Positions 62,301-64,000 of a stretch of DNA of 64,000 bases are shown piece after piece (position 1 is the stretch's first letter; every line of letters begins with the position of its first letter). Origin of the DNA: Desulfobacter curvatus DSM 3379 (GTDB lineage Bacteria; Desulfobacterota; Desulfobacteria; Desulfobacterales; Desulfobacteraceae); NCBI RefSeq assembly GCF_000373985.1, contig NZ_KB893001.1, positions 7,556 through 71,555 on the forward strand, read 5' to 3'. The notes beneath the pieces were generated by a model. That model was not told the DNA's origin, ran no database searches, and saw only the letters and a program-made list of their open reading frames with translations. A program made the position numbers and the translations under genes.

Positions 62301-63026
62301 CTCAGCAGCCAGGGGTACAACGCCTTCAGAATCACCGACAGCCGTAATTCTGATGTCGCCCCCGGCACTGACCAAACTCGCACCTCCCTGGATGGTTACG
62401 TCGCCGGCAGACAACGACTCATAACCACCGGATGTAAATTCCAACTGGCTTCCGTTTACTGTGATACTTGCAGGTTGTGGTGAGAGAAACCCGAAAGACT
62501 CCGGTTGCGCCAAGCTGAGAGTACTGGCTCCGGTATCCGTCGCGCTGTAGACGGTATCATCCTCGAAGCGCAGCTCGGTTGCGGTACTGACATGGAAGGC
62601 ACCGGGCACGTCCACTTGTGCATTCGGCCCGAAAATCACACCGGACGGATTGATGAAATAGAAGTCTGCCTGCCCCACCTCGGAGCGTAACAGACCATTG
62701 ATGGTTGAGATCTCACCGCCCGTTATCCGACTGATCACATTTTCAATACTGGCCGATCCGGTATAGGTGGCGCTCTCACCTGTGTAGATATTGAAGGTCT
62801 GGAAACTGTGGAAGAGATTGGCACCTCGTATTGTGCCGAGCTCGGAGCCGATCTGGAAATCCGGTCCCGCCAGGTTTTGAACCGGGCCGACAGTACCATC
62901 CGTGACGATCTCGGCGGAACTAGGTCCACCCAAAAAACTCATCAAGACAAAAGCACAACAGACAACTATGCACCGCCAAAGACATGGGTGGTAGATACCG
63001 AATCGACTGAACCTTCTTTGTTTCAT
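59319..63026 (-). CDS. TpsA filamentous-haemagglutinin-type exoprotein
   Basis: A 1235-residue secreted protein. After a 38-residue signal (IVVCCAFVLMSFLGG) comes the TPS domain (about 40-290), with FHSFQTFNIYTGESATYTG, ITGGEISTINGLLRS and NPSGVIFGPNAQVDVPG, the haemagglutination-activity (NPNG-like) motifs. The rest (about 200-1150) is a long right-handed beta-helix of degenerate repeats of 20-60 residues (variants of ITATGQVELFNGGQISS...). The end contains CVAATGQTNSSLIQRGRGGLP, a cysteine-containing tail. AGGAG lies 9 bases upstream of the ATG. Secreted via TpsB, it probably acts in adhesion or competition. Confidence 0.92.
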   Translation of the reverse strand: MKQRRFSRFGIYHPCLWRCIVVCCAFVLMSFLGGPSSAEIVTDGTVGPVQNLAGPDFQIGSELGTIRGANLFHSFQTFNIYTGESATYTGSASIENVISRITGGEISTINGLLRSEVGQADFYFINPSGVIFGPNAQVDVPGAFHVSTATELRFEDDTVYSATDTGASTLSLAQPESFGFLSPQPASITVNGSQLEFTSGGYESLSAGDVTIQGGASLVSAGGDIRITAVGDSEGVVPLAAEPGDSAASGTVTITGASTIDVSGTEGSQSVALIGGLVEVADSVVAADHSGNEDAGGQIRLEADSVRVINSDIRAQIFGAGRGNDILVVADSLEVDAATATDGRSRLKTRVMPGASGAAGDVRVDAADVTLTNGGQLSSIIEYGAMGQGGTVEVQATDSITIEGSNEVNVSGIFTTSFSEVGADGGSILIDAPDALVTIDKGAKLQAGTAGPGNSGSVSIDAGELFILDEGSVWTFTQGSGAGGNVTIAANHSILLDNADIDSSSCNTGTAGHIQVTSDKLSLLNGSEIWADTYGSGAAGNIGIEVSGSILLDNFSYIEAGTGDTGPAGQVVIDAGDLTLLNSSAITVSTLGTGAGGNLIIDVGGSFLIDDNSFISCGIWDDGSGTAGGISITASTLEILNGGVVDSSTIGDGDALPIVIEVTDLVIDGGGTRTGIVSDTDLGSGKGGDIRITATGQVELFNGGQISSNTGDAGNGGTVHVEAAELVINGGGEDQSAFTGIYSDARYASATGGDVQVTVRNRLEILSGGEISSSTQGGQADAGTVNVQAAELVIDGEDQLTSTGILGKAGGSSGDAGDVSVTVTDHLEIRNGGEISSSVELGEGNAGTVAVTGADISIDGKGSGIFSSTIGSLSGILSGVSGEVQVTATQRLELRDAGQISTSSGIGGGDAGAVTVKASKLEINGNNSGIFSEASFSSLGQAGSVLISAQDLEMADQGQISVASAALLTNEDMAEKQTPQITVTAPDIHLTQGAMISAESTGNIPAGTIEIQARELLLEGESRITTESNEADGGPISIDGQTIVLRDSMITTSVLGLSGDGGNININADALVLQDGFIQGNTTAPTARGGDIFIDTDVLVASYGLLEVGGTERLTFQPGSGRNVIQAAAAGGAHGTIAITSPELDIGGALIPLSTYFADTSRLISDPCVAATGQTNSSLIQRGRGGLPAGPEQPAAVFFGGERLDRLLEPDAGQPVNYPQAGEGTNSPADGQRGQ

Positions 63027-63909
63027 GCCCCGACCTTCTCCTGAGGTTGGTCGCCAATGAATCCCCCCCTCCCCCGCGGTAAGCTACAAGGTATCCGGAG
63101 TCAAAACGAAGTAAGGGGAGCAATAAAAATTAACATACCCTATTATAGTGAGACATTCAAACGCAAAATGATTCAAAAGAATTATTCGCCTATTATAACA
63201 ATTATGGCCTCTACCATTCGACATTGAGCAGAGTAATTTTTGTTTTTTTCTATTTAGCTTGGCATGAAATTTTATTATAAATAAAAACGGAAAGTGAAGT
63301 CCTGGAAGTCACTTAAAAAGTTTGAAAAAATTGATTAGGAAGGCTCATAGGCCCATTTACTATCTTTTTTATCACTACAGCGGCACTTTGTTCTTTTCAT
63401 AGAAAATGGGGCTGTAAATCATCGTATTTTTGCTGATTTACAGCTATAAATTCCCTCCTGAAAGGGCGGGAATTCTGAAGTGTCGCTGTAATGTTATGCA
63501 ATGTTGAGGTAAACAGAAATGATCTCAATAGACGAGCCATACTCAACACATTGAACAGGTCTGTTATCCTTTATTTTACAGCTTTTTGAAATAGGAATTG
63601 AGCGTTGGCTATGTCTATTATGTGTTATGTAAACCTTGCCAGTAAAGGTGTTCACTGCTTTTGTTATTGGGTGCTTGATATGTAAAATTCGACGGATCAA
63701 ACCGAGATATTGTCGATGGTTATTTGGAATTGTTGTCCAGCGCTGACGCATCAAAATTTATTATCAATGATATCAGGGGGGCGGAGCGACATCTAAAATT
63801 ATTTTGTCGCAAAATTATAATAGACACTCTGCAGGTCTTTTGATAATGTAACGTGGATGTGTGTGAGTTCACCCACCAATCGAAACGTTACATTTGAGGA
63901 GAAAACGCT
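63027..63909. other. structured intergenic region right of the TPS operon
   Basis: An 880-bp AT-rich region. The left part is the TPS promoter region. The middle contains a three-hairpin element (63376-63490). The right part contains a dyad AATGTAACG / CGTTACATT (63845-63853 with 63886-63894) upstream of the DUF4338-like gene. An 86-codon minus-strand ORF (63494-63754) is not convincing. Confidence 0.5.
63376..63490. repeat. three-hairpin structured element
   Basis: Outer stem TACAGCGGCACT / AGTGTCGCTGTA (63376-63387 with 63479-63490, one G-T wobble) encloses two inner stems: GCTGTAAATCA / TGATTTACAGC (63411-63421 with 63434-63444) and AATTCCC / GGGAATT (63449-63455 with 63468-63474). The shape resembles a MITE or a structured RNA. 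Confidence 0.6.
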
Positions 63910-64000
63910 GTGATAAGCCAGTGTGGTCGGCAGATTAAAAACGCAGAACTTGAACAGATTCGCGAGACGGTAAAGACATTTTCGAATTTAAGTCAGAAGG
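63910..64000 (+). CDS. start of DUF4338/DruA-like protein (3' truncated by window)
   Basis: GTG start at 63910, eight bases after GAGGAG. The 30 visible codons encode SQCGRQIKNAELEQIRETVK and then a FSNLSQK, matching the conserved N terminus of DUF4338 proteins (a CGR, then a helix, then an LSR/LSQ start of a winged helix). Such proteins include stand-alone transposase-like genes and DruA of the Druantia defence system. Context beyond the window is needed to decide. The upstream dyad (63845-63894) could be a terminus or operator. Confidence 0.5.
   Translation, partial: MISQCGRQIKNAELEQIRETVKTFSNLSQK

Noticed and set aside
63494..63754. 86-codon minus-strand ORF with basic product
   Set aside because: Starts at TTG/ATG without a ribosome-binding site, shows no recognisable family, and lies in AT-rich, hairpin-containing sequence.
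1..64000. CRISPR array, rRNA or tRNA genes
   Set aside because: Scanned by eye for regular direct repeats, 16S/23S signatures and cloverleaf features; none found. tRNA absence cannot be excluded without a dedicated search.

Overview
The window looks like a chromosomal piece of a mesophilic sulfate-reducing deltaproteobacterium (Desulfobacteraceae-like). The main pointer is a recombinase-derived TunR-type regulator divergent from a TauE/SafE (TSUP) transporter, an arrangement described for sulfate reducers. Also consistent are a mid-GC, AT-rich-intergenic sequence and many c-di-GMP, ABC and radical-SAM genes. I could run no database search, so the taxon is an inference.

Layout. 1-4.3 kb: the 3' end of a surface or periplasmic protein, an ECF-like sigma factor, a zinc-finger protein and a membrane-anchored CHAT protease, overlapping like an operon. 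4.5-7.3 kb: a FadL-like porin, a Cys-tailed lipoprotein and a GAF protein. 7.7-16.3 kb: ileS behind a T-box leader with an Ile specifier, a hyaluronan-synthase-like glycosyltransferase with a sigma-54-like promoter, a hairpin-rich intergenic region, and uvrA. 16.4-20.7 kb: a two-gene module, a TIR/deoxyribosyltransferase-like protein and a patatin phospholipase. They share a related repeat-helical sensor region and are flanked by inverted copies of an intergenic repeat; this is my best candidate for an uncharacterised (probably defence) system. 20.9-33.3 kb: radical SAM protein, pseudopilin, HD-GYP sensor, a cecR-ybhGFSR-like ABC exporter operon, methyltransferase, GNAT and a DUF2975/HTH pair.

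33.4-51.9 kb: a decayed carboxymuconolactone-decarboxylase gene, a KefB-like antiporter, an XRE-cupin regulator with a clear operator, a SNF2 helicase, a YhaV toxin with a TPR-like non-PrlF partner, tunR/TSUP with a 28-bp operator, leuA with a leucine-rich leader peptide and attenuator, a Nudix/Sir2/NADAR group, a diguanylate cyclase and rlmN. 52.4-63.0 kb: a minus-strand two-partner-secretion operon (TpsA, TpsB, TPR-CHAT protease, CHASE2 protein, secreted protein). The right edge carries hairpin-rich sequence and the start of a DUF4338/DruA-like gene.

Recurring themes are CHAT/TPR signalling (two independent loci), nucleotide-derived signalling (GGDEF, HD-GYP, TIR-like, NADAR, Sir2), RNA-level control of branched-chain amino acid genes (T-box for ileS, peptide attenuator for leuA), and several families of short intergenic inverted repeats.
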